Positions 18,330-26,062 of a stretch of DNA of 64,000 bases are shown in pieces. The translations under genes and the position numbers were made by a program. The stretch is from CAVTBX01 sp963733135 (GTDB taxonomy: Bacteria; Actinomycetota; Thermoleophilia; Gaiellales; Gaiellaceae). Under the pieces are notes generated by a model. That model was not told where the DNA came from and did no database searches. It worked only from the letters and a program-made list of their open reading frames with translations. The stretch spans positions 136,953 through 200,952 of the forward strand of contig CAVTBX010000009.1 in the NCBI GenBank assembly GCA_963733135.1, given 5' to 3'. Position 1 is the stretch's first letter; each line of letters opens with the position of its first letter.

Positions 18330-18359
18330 CGAGAACTCGACTTGAGCTTATCGAAAGCG

Positions 18360-18497
18360 ATGCCGACAATTCAAGCAATGGGCTACGTGATCCTCCTCTT
18401 TCTACTCACGGTAGGCGTGCTGGCCGTCCGTTACGGCGCCGACTCGCGGATGGACGAGGTAGCGCGCCGGAGATACTCCGGCCGCACCTACCGCTAG
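18360..18497 (+). CDS. Small single-pass membrane protein (45 aa)
   Basis: Short frame encoding MPTIQAMGYVILLFLLTVGV followed by a basic, Arg-rich tail ending YSGRTYR. One transmembrane helix with a positively charged C-terminus. It starts about 30 bp from the divergent LysR gene, so it could be that regulator's target. An internal ATG at 18378 is an alternative start. No strong ribosome binding site; existence moderately supported. Confidence 0.45.
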   Translation: MPTIQAMGYVILLFLLTVGVLAVRYGADSRMDEVARRRYSGRTYR

Positions 18498-18556
18498 ACC
18501 CGCCCGACGCGGCCGTTCGCCGACATCTCCCGGGCGCCCGGCCGCGCCGGCCCACC

Positions 18557-19024
18557 TCAGGGTGCGGGCGGCGCACGCTTCGCGAAACGGGTGACCCACA
18601 ACCCTGGCACGGCCTCGACGTCGCCCAGCTCGTCGAACCCCTCACGGCGATAGAGGCGCTTGGCCGGCTCGTTTGCCGCGCCGGTCTGCACGATCGCCCG
18701 CTCCATCGCTGGCTCGGAGGCGAGCGCGGCTCTCACGAGTGCCGTGCCGATTCCTCCCCGGAACCTAGCCGGATCGACGACGAGCCGGTGCAGGTCGAGC
18801 GTTCGCCCGTCGACGCGCCAGGAGATCGCGCCCGCGAGCTCCCCGTCCACGTAGGCGCCGAGGAAGGTCTCATCCGCTGCTTGGAGCTCGTCCAGCGTCT
18901 CCTGCAGCGGGGGGATTCCATCCGAGCCGATGAGGTCGGCCTCGACCCGGTAGGCGCACCGCTGGAGATCGAGAACGCCTTCGGCCGTGGCGCGATCCGC
19001 GAGGTCGAGCCGCCGGAGCTCCAC
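18557..19024 (-). CDS. GNAT-family N-acetyltransferase
   Basis: 155-residue acetyltransferase. The acetyl-CoA loop is the FRGGIGTALVRAALASEP region near residue 90, followed by the typical NEPAKRLYRREGFDELGDVE. GTG 19024 is preceded by GGGGGA. Substrate unknown. It shares its direction with the coiled-coil gene and the VanZ-like gene upstream. Confidence 0.82.
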   Translation of the reverse strand: MELRRLDLADRATAEGVLDLQRCAYRVEADLIGSDGIPPLQETLDELQAADETFLGAYVDGELAGAISWRVDGRTLDLHRLVVDPARFRGGIGTALVRAALASEPAMERAIVQTGAANEPAKRLYRREGFDELGDVEAVPGLWVTRFAKRAPPAP

Positions 19025-19031
19025 GGTCCCC

Positions 19032-19259
19032 CTACGCCGAGCGGCGCCGTCTGACCTGCGGCCCCTGCTGGCCGAGGGCAGCGTACGCGAGGGCCTGAAG
19101 CGACTCGTTCAGGTTCACGAGCTCATGTGAGATCCGGGCCAGCGACTCGGCCGAGTCGAGCCGGCGGTTCAGGGCATGCACCTCGTCGCAGAGCCGGTCG
19201 AGACGCTCGAGGATCGCGTCGAGCTGGCGGTCGTCGAGGGGTTGGCGAGCCTCAGGCAC
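19032..19259 (-). CDS. Small coiled-coil protein, unknown function
   Basis: 75-residue protein with heptad-like helices (LDAILERLDRLCDEVHALNR, ELVNLNESLQALAYAAL) and a basic C-terminus. Not recognised as a named family. It sits eight bases upstream of the GNAT gene on the same strand, so probably co-transcribed. GTG start. Confidence 0.55.
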   Translation of the reverse strand: MPEARQPLDDRQLDAILERLDRLCDEVHALNRRLDSAESLARISHELVNLNESLQALAYAALGQQGPQVRRRRSA

Positions 19260-19268
19260 GGACTGATC

Positions 19269-19616
19269 TTAGCCCTGGGCGCGGGCGAGCCTGAGCGCGA
19301 CCGTCACACCGGCGAGGACGCCCGCCGCGTCGATCGCCCAGTCGAGCACCGACCCCTGCCGGCCGCTCACGAAGACCTGGTGCACCTCGTCCGTGGCGGC
19401 GTAGGCGAGTCCGGCGAGCACGGCCGCGGGAACGTCCCGGAGCGCCCGCAGGAGCAGTGCGCCGAGGATTGCGAACTCGGCGAAGTGCGCAAGCTTCCGG
19501 AGGACGAGATCCCAGGTGCCGAGGCCAGTGCCGAGCGCGGGAATGGACGAGAACGCGAAGATGAGCACCGCCCAGGCCACGACCGGGCCCCAACGCGACA
19601 AGGTCGTGGCGGCCAT
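19269..19616 (-). CDS. VanZ-like family membrane protein
   Basis: 115-residue protein with four predicted membrane segments and the VanZ signature: KLAHFAEFAILGALLLRAL then AATDEVHQVFVSGRQGSVLD and WAIDAAGVLAG. Conserved His, Asp and Glu lie in and between helices 2 and 3. ATG 19616. Divergent from the cobalamin riboswitch. Function of the family is poorly defined beyond teicoplanin-resistance VanZ. Confidence 0.8.
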   Translation of the reverse strand: MAATTLSRWGPVVAWAVLIFAFSSIPALGTGLGTWDLVLRKLAHFAEFAILGALLLRALRDVPAAVLAGLAYAATDEVHQVFVSGRQGSVLDWAIDAAGVLAGVTVALRLARAQG

Positions 19617-19631
19617 TGGACGGCCCAGCGT

Positions 19632-19810
19632 ATCCAGTGTTACGGTGCCGCGAATCCATACAGGCGAGCGGTAAGGGAAGCCGGTGCGAAGCCGGCACGG
19701 TCCCGCCGCTGTGAGAGGAGAAGCTCGCCCGCCGACGTGCCACTGGCCTGAGGGCCGGGAAGGCGGCGGGGGAGGGCGCCTCGAGTCAGAAGACCTGCCG
19801 CCCGCCGCGA
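19632..19810 (+). ncRNA. Cobalamin (B12) riboswitch
   Basis: All landmark blocks of the adenosylcobalamin riboswitch are present in order: TACGGTGCC, then GTAAGGGAAGCCGGTG with the paired CGAAGCCGGCACGG, then CCCGCCGCTGTGA. These are followed by the peripheral hairpin GGCCTGAGGGCC and the closing GAGTCAGAAGACCTGCC (19783-19799). The downstream ribosome binding site GGAAGGAGG (about 19824-19832) faces a CGTTCCCCTC stretch that could mask it, suggesting control of translation initiation. It governs the six-gene operon to 24839; high B12 should switch the operon off. Confidence 0.95.
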
Positions 19811-19838
19811 ACCCGTTCCCCTCGAGGAAGGAGGAAAC

Positions 19839-20492
19839 GTGTTGCGACGACTCTTCGTCGTCTCGATCGGTGGTCTCGTGGCCGCCCTCGCCGCGTCGTC
19901 GGCTCTAGGCGCGGTGAAGGTCCGCGTCGAGAGCGCCGGTGCCACGATCTGGGGCGCCACCGAACGCTACGTGACGCCCGTCGACGGCACCTTCAGCCCG
20001 CCGGACGGGCCGAACGTGACCGTGTCCGGCTCGACCCCGTTCGGTGCGCTCGAGCGCGCCAGCCGCAAGGGCGACTTCTACTACCGGGTGCAGAGCACCT
20101 CGTTCGGCCCCTACGTCGACCGGATCGGCCGGCACGCGGCCGGCGGCTCGAACGGCTGGGTCTTCAAGGTGAACCACGTCTCGGCGCCCGTGGGCGCCGA
20201 CGTCTATGAGCTCGAGGACGGCGACACCGTGCTCTGGTACTGGGCGACGTTCGGGCCGTCGGGCGGCCCGAAGACGCTCGACCTTGCTCGCATCGGCGAC
20301 GGCTGCGTCAGGGCCTTCGCCTACGACGACGCCGGCGATCGTTCGCGCCCGGAGGACGTGGTCTTTGTCCGGAACGGCCGCAGGCGGATCGAGTCCGAGT
20401 CAGGGCGCTATTGCCCTGCGGGCGACTGGGAGACGCTTCGCGCAACCAAGGAAGGCACTGTGCGCTCGGATCGGATCCGGAGCAAGGACTGA
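19839..20492 (+). CDS. Secreted DUF4430 (transcobalamin C-terminal-like) protein 1
   Basis: 217-residue exported protein with signal peptide MLRRLFVVSIGGLVAALAAS (cleavage near SALGA/VKV). The body matches the DUF4430/transcobalamin beta-domain pattern: a STPFGALERASRKGDFYYRV helix-strand unit, the SNGWVFKVNHVSAPVGADVY strand and the ELEDGDTVLWYWATFG hairpin. In mammalian transcobalamin this fold covers one face of cobalamin. About 60 C-terminal residues are charged and unrecognised, with two Cys. GTG 19839 sits behind an excellent AAGGAGG. First gene after the B12 riboswitch, so a surface B12-binding role is inferred. Confidence 0.85.
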   Translation: MLRRLFVVSIGGLVAALAASSALGAVKVRVESAGATIWGATERYVTPVDGTFSPPDGPNVTVSGSTPFGALERASRKGDFYYRVQSTSFGPYVDRIGRHAAGGSNGWVFKVNHVSAPVGADVYELEDGDTVLWYWATFGPSGGPKTLDLARIGDGCVRAFAYDDAGDRSRPEDVVFVRNGRRRIESESGRYCPAGDWETLRATKEGTVRSDRIRSKD

Positions 20493-21265
20493 GCACACCG
20501 CGCGCATTGCGGGCGCTCCTCGCGCTTCTCACCGTTCTCGTCCTCGCCGGCTGCGGCGGGAGCGAGAGCGGCGGCGGAGCTGCGGGCGACGGCGGGGTTG
20601 CGCCCGACCGGGCCGCGACGCTGTGGGTGACGCGCGACTTTGGGTCAGAGGTCGTCCTCACCGCCGAGGTTCCGGCCGGAGATTCCGTCCTTCAGGCCCT
20701 CGATCGGCACGCGGACATCGAGACTCGGTACGGCGGCCGCTTCGTCCAGGCGGTCGACGGGATCGAAGGCAGCCTCCAGGATCAGCGCGATTGGTTCTTC
20801 TTCGTGAACGGAATCGAGCCGGGAATCGGCTCGGCCGACGTCGAGCTCCAACCCGGTGACGTCGCCTGGTGGGACTACCGCGACTGGTCTCGGCGGGAGG
20901 CGGCCTCCATCGTCGTCGGCGCGTTCCCCGAGCCGTTCCTGCACGGGTGGGAAGGCGAGCGCCGGCCGGCCGAGGTCGAGGCGCCCGCGGGATTCGAGCG
21001 TGAGGTCCGGGCGCTCAGCCGCACGCTCGGCGGACGAGACGGAAAGGGCGAGCCGAACGTCTTCCGCGTCGTCGTCGAACCGGGCGGCTCCGGGGCTCGT
21101 CTGACGGCTCGTCGCGGTGCAGGCGACGACTCCCCGGCGACGTTCACCCTCTCGGGCTCGGAAGAGGCGGTGCAGGCGGCCGCGGCCGCGCTTGCCGAAG
21201 ACCCCAGCATCGTTCGCTACCGCTACACCGCGAACTTCGACGAGGACGGGCGGGTGGTCGAGTGA
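20489..21265 (+). CDS. DUF4430-like lipoprotein 2 (transcobalamin beta-domain-like)
   Basis: Lipoprotein: hydrophobic signal ending in lipobox LAGC, Gly/Ser linker, then a DUF4430-like domain (EVPAGDSVLQALDRHADIET, DQRDWFFFVNGIEPGIGSAD, ELQPGDVAWWDYRDW). A second module of about 110 residues follows (FRVVVEPGGSGARLT, EEAVQAAAAALAEDP), unassigned. The start is unusual: no ATG or GTG precedes the signal peptide in a sensible place. CTG 20489 overlaps the preceding TGA as CTGA, mirroring ATGA/GTGA coupling elsewhere in this operon; TTG 20507 is the alternative. The lipid anchor suggests it delivers ligand at the membrane surface to the ECF transporter. Confidence 0.8.
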   Translation: MSTPRALRALLALLTVLVLAGCGGSESGGGAAGDGGVAPDRAATLWVTRDFGSEVVLTAEVPAGDSVLQALDRHADIETRYGGRFVQAVDGIEGSLQDQRDWFFFVNGIEPGIGSADVELQPGDVAWWDYRDWSRREAASIVVGAFPEPFLHGWEGERRPAEVEAPAGFEREVRALSRTLGGRDGKGEPNVFRVVVEPGGSGARLTARRGAGDDSPATFTLSGSEEAVQAAAAALAEDPSIVRYRYTANFDEDGRVVE

Positions 21266-21969
21266 GGCTCTCTCCGCTCCCCGCCACGCTCGTCTTCGCG
21301 GCCGCGGGCGCAGCCGGCCTGCTCGCCGACCGGCTCGTGGCGCTCGTCGTCCTCGCCGCGGTTCTCCTGGGTGTCTGCCTGCGAGCGCCGGCGCAACGGC
21401 GCCTGCCGTACCTCTACGGCGCGCTCGGCACCGGGCTCGGAGTGTTCGTGATCTCGCCCCTCGTCGCGTCCGTGGGCTACGACGTCATCTGGGAGGGCGG
21501 GCCGACGATTCCGGTCCTCGGCCAGCTCGACGTCACGACCGAGGAGCTCCGTGAGGCGGCGCTGAACGGGCTTCGGCTCGCGACACTCGGGCTCGCGTTC
21601 TCTGCGTACGCGCTCCTCGTCGACCACGATCGACTCGTCGCAGCGGTGAGCTTCGCGCCGCGGTCGGCGCTGGCGGTCGCGCTCGCGACCCGGCTGGTTC
21701 CGTCGCTCGAGCGGGACGCGGCCGGGCTCGCGGAGGCGGTGCGGGGGAGAGGCGTCCCGCTTGACGGGCCGCGCGGGTACGCACGCCTCCTCTCCCCGCT
21801 CGTGGCGGGCTCGCTCGAGCGTGCGACGAACCTCGCCGAGTCAATGGAGGCGAGGGGCTTCGGCCACGGCCGGCGCTCACGGGCGCCCGATGCCCCGTGG
21901 TCGGGGCTCGACCGGGTCGCTGTGGCGGCCGCCGCGTGCGTGCTTGCGCTGGGGGCGCTATGGCTCTAG
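21262..21969 (+). CDS. ecfT: ECF transporter T component (EcfT/CbiQ family)
   Basis: 235-residue membrane scaffold that links the S component to the ATPases. Five to six transmembrane helices and two Ala-Arg-Gly-type coupling motifs, AEAVRGRGVPLDG and SMEARGFGHGRR, in the cytosolic helices. GTG 21262 overlaps the preceding stop (GTGA). The 3' end overlaps the ATPase gene by ten bases. Confidence 0.9.
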   Translation: MRLSPLPATLVFAAAGAAGLLADRLVALVVLAAVLLGVCLRAPAQRRLPYLYGALGTGLGVFVISPLVASVGYDVIWEGGPTIPVLGQLDVTTEELREAALNGLRLATLGLAFSAYALLVDHDRLVAAVSFAPRSALAVALATRLVPSLERDAAGLAEAVRGRGVPLDGPRGYARLLSPLVAGSLERATNLAESMEARGFGHGRRSRAPDAPWSGLDRVAVAAAACVLALGALWL

Positions 21970-23321
21970 CGCGGGTCGATTCGCTCACGTTCTGCTACCC
22001 CGGCGCCGAAGCCCCGGCGCTCGAGGAGGTCTCGCTGGAGCTCGAGCCCGGAGAACTGGTGGCTCTGCTCGGCCCGTCGGGCTCGGGCAAGTCGACGCTC
22101 CTCCGCGCGCTCGCCGGGCTCGTGCCGCACTTTCACGGCGGCCGGTTCGAAGGACGCGTCGAGGTCGGCGGGTGCGACACGCGACACGCCAGGCCCGCCG
22201 AGCTCGCGGGATCCGTGGCGAGCGTCTTCCAGGATCCCGAGGATCAGGTCGTCATGGCCTTCGTCGCCAACGAGGTCGCGTTCGGGCTCGAGAATCTCGG
22301 TGTCGCACCGGCCGAGATCTGGCCGCGTGTCGATGAGGCGCTGGCAGCAGTTGATGCGCTCCACCTCCGAGACCGGAGGACGGCCGAGCTCTCGGGCGGG
22401 GAGCTCCAGCGCGTCTGCCTTGCCTCCGCTCTCGCGCTCAGGCCGCAGATCCTGCTTCTGGACGAGCCCACGTCACAGCTCGACCCGGCCGCCGCCGAAG
22501 GCTTCCTCGCATACGTCGAGCGCCTCGGCGCGACGGTCGTTCTCTCGGAGCAGCACATCGAGCGTGCCCTGAGGCTGGCTACGCGGGTGCTCTATGTCGA
22601 GCGCGGCCGGCTTCTCCTCGACGCCCCGGTCGCCGAAGCCGAGGATTGGCTCCGCGTCCACAACCCGCGCTACGCACGCCCTCCTGACGACAGCCCGACC
22701 AGCGAGCCAAGTAACAGACTGTTGCAAGGCCAGGTCGCCGTCGAGCTGAATGGGGTGTCGTTCGCGCACCGGGCGGGGGTGCCCGTGCTCGACGGAGCCG
22801 ATCTGATCGTCTGGCGAGGGGAGATCGTCGCGCTCGAGGGGCCGAACGGCTCGGGGAAGACGACGCTCGCGAAGCTCGCCGCCGGCCTCCTCGAGCCTCA
22901 GGCCGGCACGGTCACGCATGCCGGTCGCGCGGGATATCTCCTCCAGGATCCGGGCCGGTACCTGGTGCGTGAAACCGTGCTCGACGAGGTTGCGCTTGCC
23001 CTTGGCGGCGACACCGATCGCGCCGCGGTCGAGCTCGGCCGCTTCGGCCTCGCGCACCTCGCCGTCCGGCATCCGCGTGACCTCTCGAGCGGTGAGCGCG
23101 AGCGCCTCGGGGTCGCCGCGGTCGCCGTCGCCGAGCCCGACCTCCTCGTCCTCGACGAGCCGACCCGGGGACTGGATCCCGACCGGAAGGCCGTGCTCTC
23201 CGACTGGCTCGTTGCCTATGCCGGCTCGGGCCGGGGCGTCCTTGTCGCGACCCACGATCGTGGCCTGCCCGCCGATCGGCGGATCTCGCTCGCGGCCGAG
23301 CAGGAGCTCGTCGTTGCGTAG
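21960..23321 (+). CDS. ecfA: ECF transporter ATPase, fused A and A' domains
   Basis: 453-residue double ABC protein. First domain: Walker A GPSGSGKSTLL, signature LSGGELQRVCLA, Walker B ILLLDEPTSQLD. Second domain: Walker A GPNGSGKTTLA, signature LSSGERERLGVA, Walker B LLVLDEPTRGLD. ECF systems often use two separate ATPases; here both are on one chain. Q-loops appear as FQDPEDQVV and LLQDPGRYLV. ATG 21960 lies inside the ecfT end. Cytoplasmic face of the membrane. Confidence 0.93.
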   Translation: MALARVDSLTFCYPGAEAPALEEVSLELEPGELVALLGPSGSGKSTLLRALAGLVPHFHGGRFEGRVEVGGCDTRHARPAELAGSVASVFQDPEDQVVMAFVANEVAFGLENLGVAPAEIWPRVDEALAAVDALHLRDRRTAELSGGELQRVCLASALALRPQILLLDEPTSQLDPAAAEGFLAYVERLGATVVLSEQHIERALRLATRVLYVERGRLLLDAPVAEAEDWLRVHNPRYARPPDDSPTSEPSNRLLQGQVAVELNGVSFAHRAGVPVLDGADLIVWRGEIVALEGPNGSGKTTLAKLAAGLLEPQAGTVTHAGRAGYLLQDPGRYLVRETVLDEVALALGGDTDRAAVELGRFGLAHLAVRHPRDLSSGERERLGVAAVAVAEPDLLVLDEPTRGLDPDRKAVLSDWLVAYAGSGRGVLVATHDRGLPADRRISLAAEQELVVA

Positions 23322-23994
23322 CGCGAGGACGGTCACGTTCGTCGCATCCGGAGGCGCGCTCGCAGCGGCGCTCTGGGCCGCGCTCGACCCGGCCCGCGGC
23401 AGCTTCTCCGTCCTCTTGGCAGGCATCGCCGTCCTCGTCGCCGGAGCCGCGTGGCTCGAAGGAGGCCCGAGCTCGGTCAAGGATCTGACCCTCGTCGCGA
23501 CCCTTGGGGGCCTGGCGGCGGCCGGTCGCGTCCTCTTCGCCCCCGTTCCCGGCGTGCAGCCGGTGACCGTCATCGTCGCTGCCGCAGGCGTCGCCCTCGG
23601 GCCGCGTCGTGGCTTCGCCGTCGGCGCGCTCGCGGCGCTCGCTTCGAACTTCTTCCTCGGTCAGGGCCCGCATACCCCGTGGCAGATGCTCGCCTGGGGC
23701 GGCTGCGGGCTCACCGCCGGTCTCGCGCGGAATGCCCTCCGCGGCCGCGTCGCCTTCACCGCGTTCTGCGTGGTGCTCGGCTTCGCGTACGGAACGCTCA
23801 TGGATCTCTGGCACTGGTACGGGTTCCTGCCCCACACGGGTGCGGCGCTCGCGGTGGTGCTGGGCGCAGGCTTCGCGTTCAACGCAGCGCATGCGATCGG
23901 CAATCTCGTGATCGCCCTCGCGGCCGGCCCCGAGCTCAGGCGGGCCCTCGAACGCTACCGCCATCGCCTCAAATCGGAGATCCTGTGGGCATGA
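23314..23994 (+). CDS. ECF transporter S (substrate-binding) component, predicted cobalamin
   Basis: 226-residue protein with about six transmembrane helices and the S-component core PVTVIVAAAGVALGPRRGFA, LASNFFLGQGPHTPWQMLAW, followed by GGCGLTAGLARNAL. Substrate cannot be read from sequence; cobalamin is inferred from the riboswitch and the DUF4430 neighbours. The start is TTG 23314, overlapping the ATPase stop by eight bases; the stop overlaps the next ATG (ATGA). Confidence 0.85.
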   Translation: MRSARTVTFVASGGALAAALWAALDPARGSFSVLLAGIAVLVAGAAWLEGGPSSVKDLTLVATLGGLAAAGRVLFAPVPGVQPVTVIVAAAGVALGPRRGFAVGALAALASNFFLGQGPHTPWQMLAWGGCGLTAGLARNALRGRVAFTAFCVVLGFAYGTLMDLWHWYGFLPHTGAALAVVLGAGFAFNAAHAIGNLVIALAAGPELRRALERYRHRLKSEILWA

Positions 23995-24839
23995 AGGCGG
24001 CCGCGATCCTCGTGGGCTCGCTCGTTCTCGCCGGCGCGGCCTCCGCCGGGCCCGCCCTCGACGCGTCGCGGTACCTCGTCCAGAAGCGCACGAACAGCGG
24101 CGGGTTCCACGAGCCCGGTCGTTCTCCCACGCCCGGCCTGACCGCGTGGGCGATCCTCGGGCTTCGGGCGGCTGACCACTGCCCGACCCGCTCCGGGAGC
24201 TACCTGCGAGGCAAGCCGTATCCCAACGCGACCGATCTCGAGCTTCGCATCCTGGCGCTCGACGCGCTGCGGGACGGCTGTGCGTTCTCGGTCGATCTCT
24301 CGGGCCAGGTGCGCCAGCTCAAGAACCTCCGGCACGCGAGCGGCAAGATCGGGCCGACCGTCAACTCGACGATCTGGGGTGTCCTCGCCCTGCGCGCCAC
24401 GGGCAGGCCTGCCGGCCCGAAGACGCTCCGGTGGCTCCGCGCTCGCCAGCGACCGAGCGGCGGCTGGCCGTGGAACGCAGGTGGTCAGGCTGACTCGAAC
24501 GACACCGCGGCGGCCATCCAGGCGCTGGTCTCAGCCGGGGCTCGTCCACAGTCGCGGCGCATAGACCGCGCGGTCCGGTTCCTCCGGAGGCTCCAGAACG
24601 GAGACGGCGGCTTCGAGCTCAACTCAGGCCGAGGCTCCGACACGCAGTCGACCGCATGGGCGATCCAGGCGCTCGTCGCCGCCGACCGCACCGTGGGCGA
24701 GCGGCCGTTCCGCTATCTGCGGCGCCTGCAGCGCTCGAACGGCAGCTTCCGCTACAGCGCGCAGTACGTCACGACCCCGGTCTGGGTGACCTCTCAGGCG
24801 CTGGCGGCGCTTGCGCGGGAGCCGTTTCCGCTGAAGTAA
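23991..24839 (+). CDS. Secreted alpha/alpha-barrel (prenyltransferase-repeat) protein, transcobalamin N-domain-like
   Basis: 282-residue exported protein (signal MKAAAILVGSLVLAGAASAG) built of squalene-cyclase/prenyltransferase-type helical repeats. Repeated units include GGFHEPGRSPTPGLTAWAIL, GGWPWNAGGQADSNDTAAAI and GGFELNSGRGSDTQSTAWAI, each followed by a QALVxAG-type helix. No DxDD cyclase motif is seen, so it is unlikely to be a terpene cyclase. The N-terminal domain of transcobalamin and intrinsic factor is an alpha6/alpha6 barrel of this class. As the last gene of the B12-riboswitch operon it is the probable partner of the DUF4430 proteins. Confidence 0.82.
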   Translation: MKAAAILVGSLVLAGAASAGPALDASRYLVQKRTNSGGFHEPGRSPTPGLTAWAILGLRAADHCPTRSGSYLRGKPYPNATDLELRILALDALRDGCAFSVDLSGQVRQLKNLRHASGKIGPTVNSTIWGVLALRATGRPAGPKTLRWLRARQRPSGGWPWNAGGQADSNDTAAAIQALVSAGARPQSRRIDRAVRFLRRLQNGDGGFELNSGRGSDTQSTAWAIQALVAADRTVGERPFRYLRRLQRSNGSFRYSAQYVTTPVWVTSQALAALAREPFPLK

Positions 24840-24852
24840 GTAACCTCGGCCG

Positions 24853-25578
24853 GTGGCCGAGTCCGCGGTCATCCTCACCGTCGGCAGCGAGATCGTCTCG
24901 GGCGACGTCGAGAACACGAACGCGTCGTGGCTCGCCCGACGTCTCGCCGACCTCGGAGTCGAGGTGCGGCTCCTCGCGGCCGTCCGCGACGAGATCGACG
25001 TCATCGCCGCCTTCATCCGCGCCGAGCAGAACCTGGCCGCACACGTCTTCGTCACGGGTGGGCTCGGCGGCACGCCCGACGACATCACGCGCGAGGCTGT
25101 CGCGGCCGCGTTCGACGTGCCGTGCGAGGAGATCGGCTGGCTGGCCGAAGAGCTACGCGGGCGCTTCTCGCGGCGCGGGCTCGGGGACTACGCCGCGCGC
25201 TGGGCCTGCCTTCCCGCTGGAGCCGAGCCGCTCGAAAACCCACTCGGCGGGGCACCGGGCTTCGTGCTCGCGAACGTGGTCGTGCTGCCGGGCCTCCCGA
25301 GCGAGATGGAGGCGATGTTCGACGCGATCGCCGCCCGATTCGCGGGTGCGCCGATCGCCTGCTGGCGCCGCAGCTACCGGACGGGCGAAGGCCAGATCGT
25401 CGCGATCCTGGAGCAGGCGACCGCCCTCCACCCGACGGTGGGAGTCGGGAGCTATCCGCGCTTCCCCGCAACGGGCCCAGAAGTGGAGGTCGTCCTGAAG
25501 AGCCCCGATCCCGAGGCACTCACGGCCGCGGTCGAGTTCGTCGAGGGCGCGCTCGACGGCGTGAACGTCGTCCGTTAG
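24853..25578 (+). CDS. CinA N-terminal/MoaB-like molybdopterin-binding domain protein
   Basis: 241-residue MoCF-fold protein: VILTVGSEIVSGDVENTNAS at the N-terminus and HVFVTGGLGGTPDDITREAV, the two hallmark loops of CinA/MoaB proteins. It lacks the C-terminal nicotinamide-nucleotide amidase domain of full CinA. Possible role in ADP-ribose/pyridine nucleotide metabolism or cofactor handling, not resolvable here. GTG 24853 is 13 bases after the B12 operon. The stop overlaps that of the convergent exporter gene in a TTAG tetranucleotide. Confidence 0.8.
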   Translation: MAESAVILTVGSEIVSGDVENTNASWLARRLADLGVEVRLLAAVRDEIDVIAAFIRAEQNLAAHVFVTGGLGGTPDDITREAVAAAFDVPCEEIGWLAEELRGRFSRRGLGDYAARWACLPAGAEPLENPLGGAPGFVLANVVVLPGLPSEMEAMFDAIAARFAGAPIACWRRSYRTGEGQIVAILEQATALHPTVGVGSYPRFPATGPEVEVVLKSPDPEALTAAVEFVEGALDGVNVVR

Positions 25579-26015
25579 AGGGCCAGTGCGAGAACGACGC
25601 CCCCTACGACGAGGAGCGCTCCGGCGAGGTGGTTCCACGCAAGCGTCTCGCCCAGGAACGGACCGGAGAGCAGCACGACGATCGCCGGATACGAGGCCGA
25701 GATCGCAATGACGACTGAGGTCGGCACGGAGCCCGAGCCGGCGTTCCGGACGCTCGTCACGAAGAAGACGTAGCCCGCGATCTGGAAGCCCACGAGGACG
25801 AGCAGAGTCGGCCACTTCCGCTCCACTGAGTCGGCCATCGACCCCATTCCGCCCGTGGCCGCGACCCAGGCGAGGACCAGCGTCAGCCCGAGCGCGTACT
25901 GGACTGCGAGGATCGTCGCCGGGCTGACGACGTCGGTGCCGCGCTTCAGGAGAATGCCGCCGATACCCCACGATCCCGCGGCGGCAATCGCAAGGAGGAG
26001 GGCCGTGACACGCAC
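25575..26015 (-). CDS. Single-domain EamA/DMT-family permease
   Basis: 146-residue membrane protein with five predicted helices and one EamA unit (LLLAIAAAGSWGIGGILLKR at the start, ASYPAIVVLLSGPFLGETLA late). Half-size DMT proteins may dimerise. GTG/ATG near 26015 is divergent from pcrA with about 47 bp between. Substrate unknown. Confidence 0.8.
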   Translation of the reverse strand: MRVTALLLAIAAAGSWGIGGILLKRGTDVVSPATILAVQYALGLTLVLAWVAATGGMGSMADSVERKWPTLLVLVGFQIAGYVFFVTSVRNAGSGSVPTSVVIAISASYPAIVVLLSGPFLGETLAWNHLAGALLVVGGVVLALAL

Positions 26016-26062
26016 GCCGGGAGTCTAGGGAGCGTGCGGGAGCCGCTCGGTACCATCGGCGG

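Noticed and set aside
23991..24839. Terpene cyclase or prenyltransferase function for the alpha/alpha-barrel protein
   Set aside because: It has a signal peptide, no DxDD or zinc-ligand motif, and sits in a B12-controlled transport operon.
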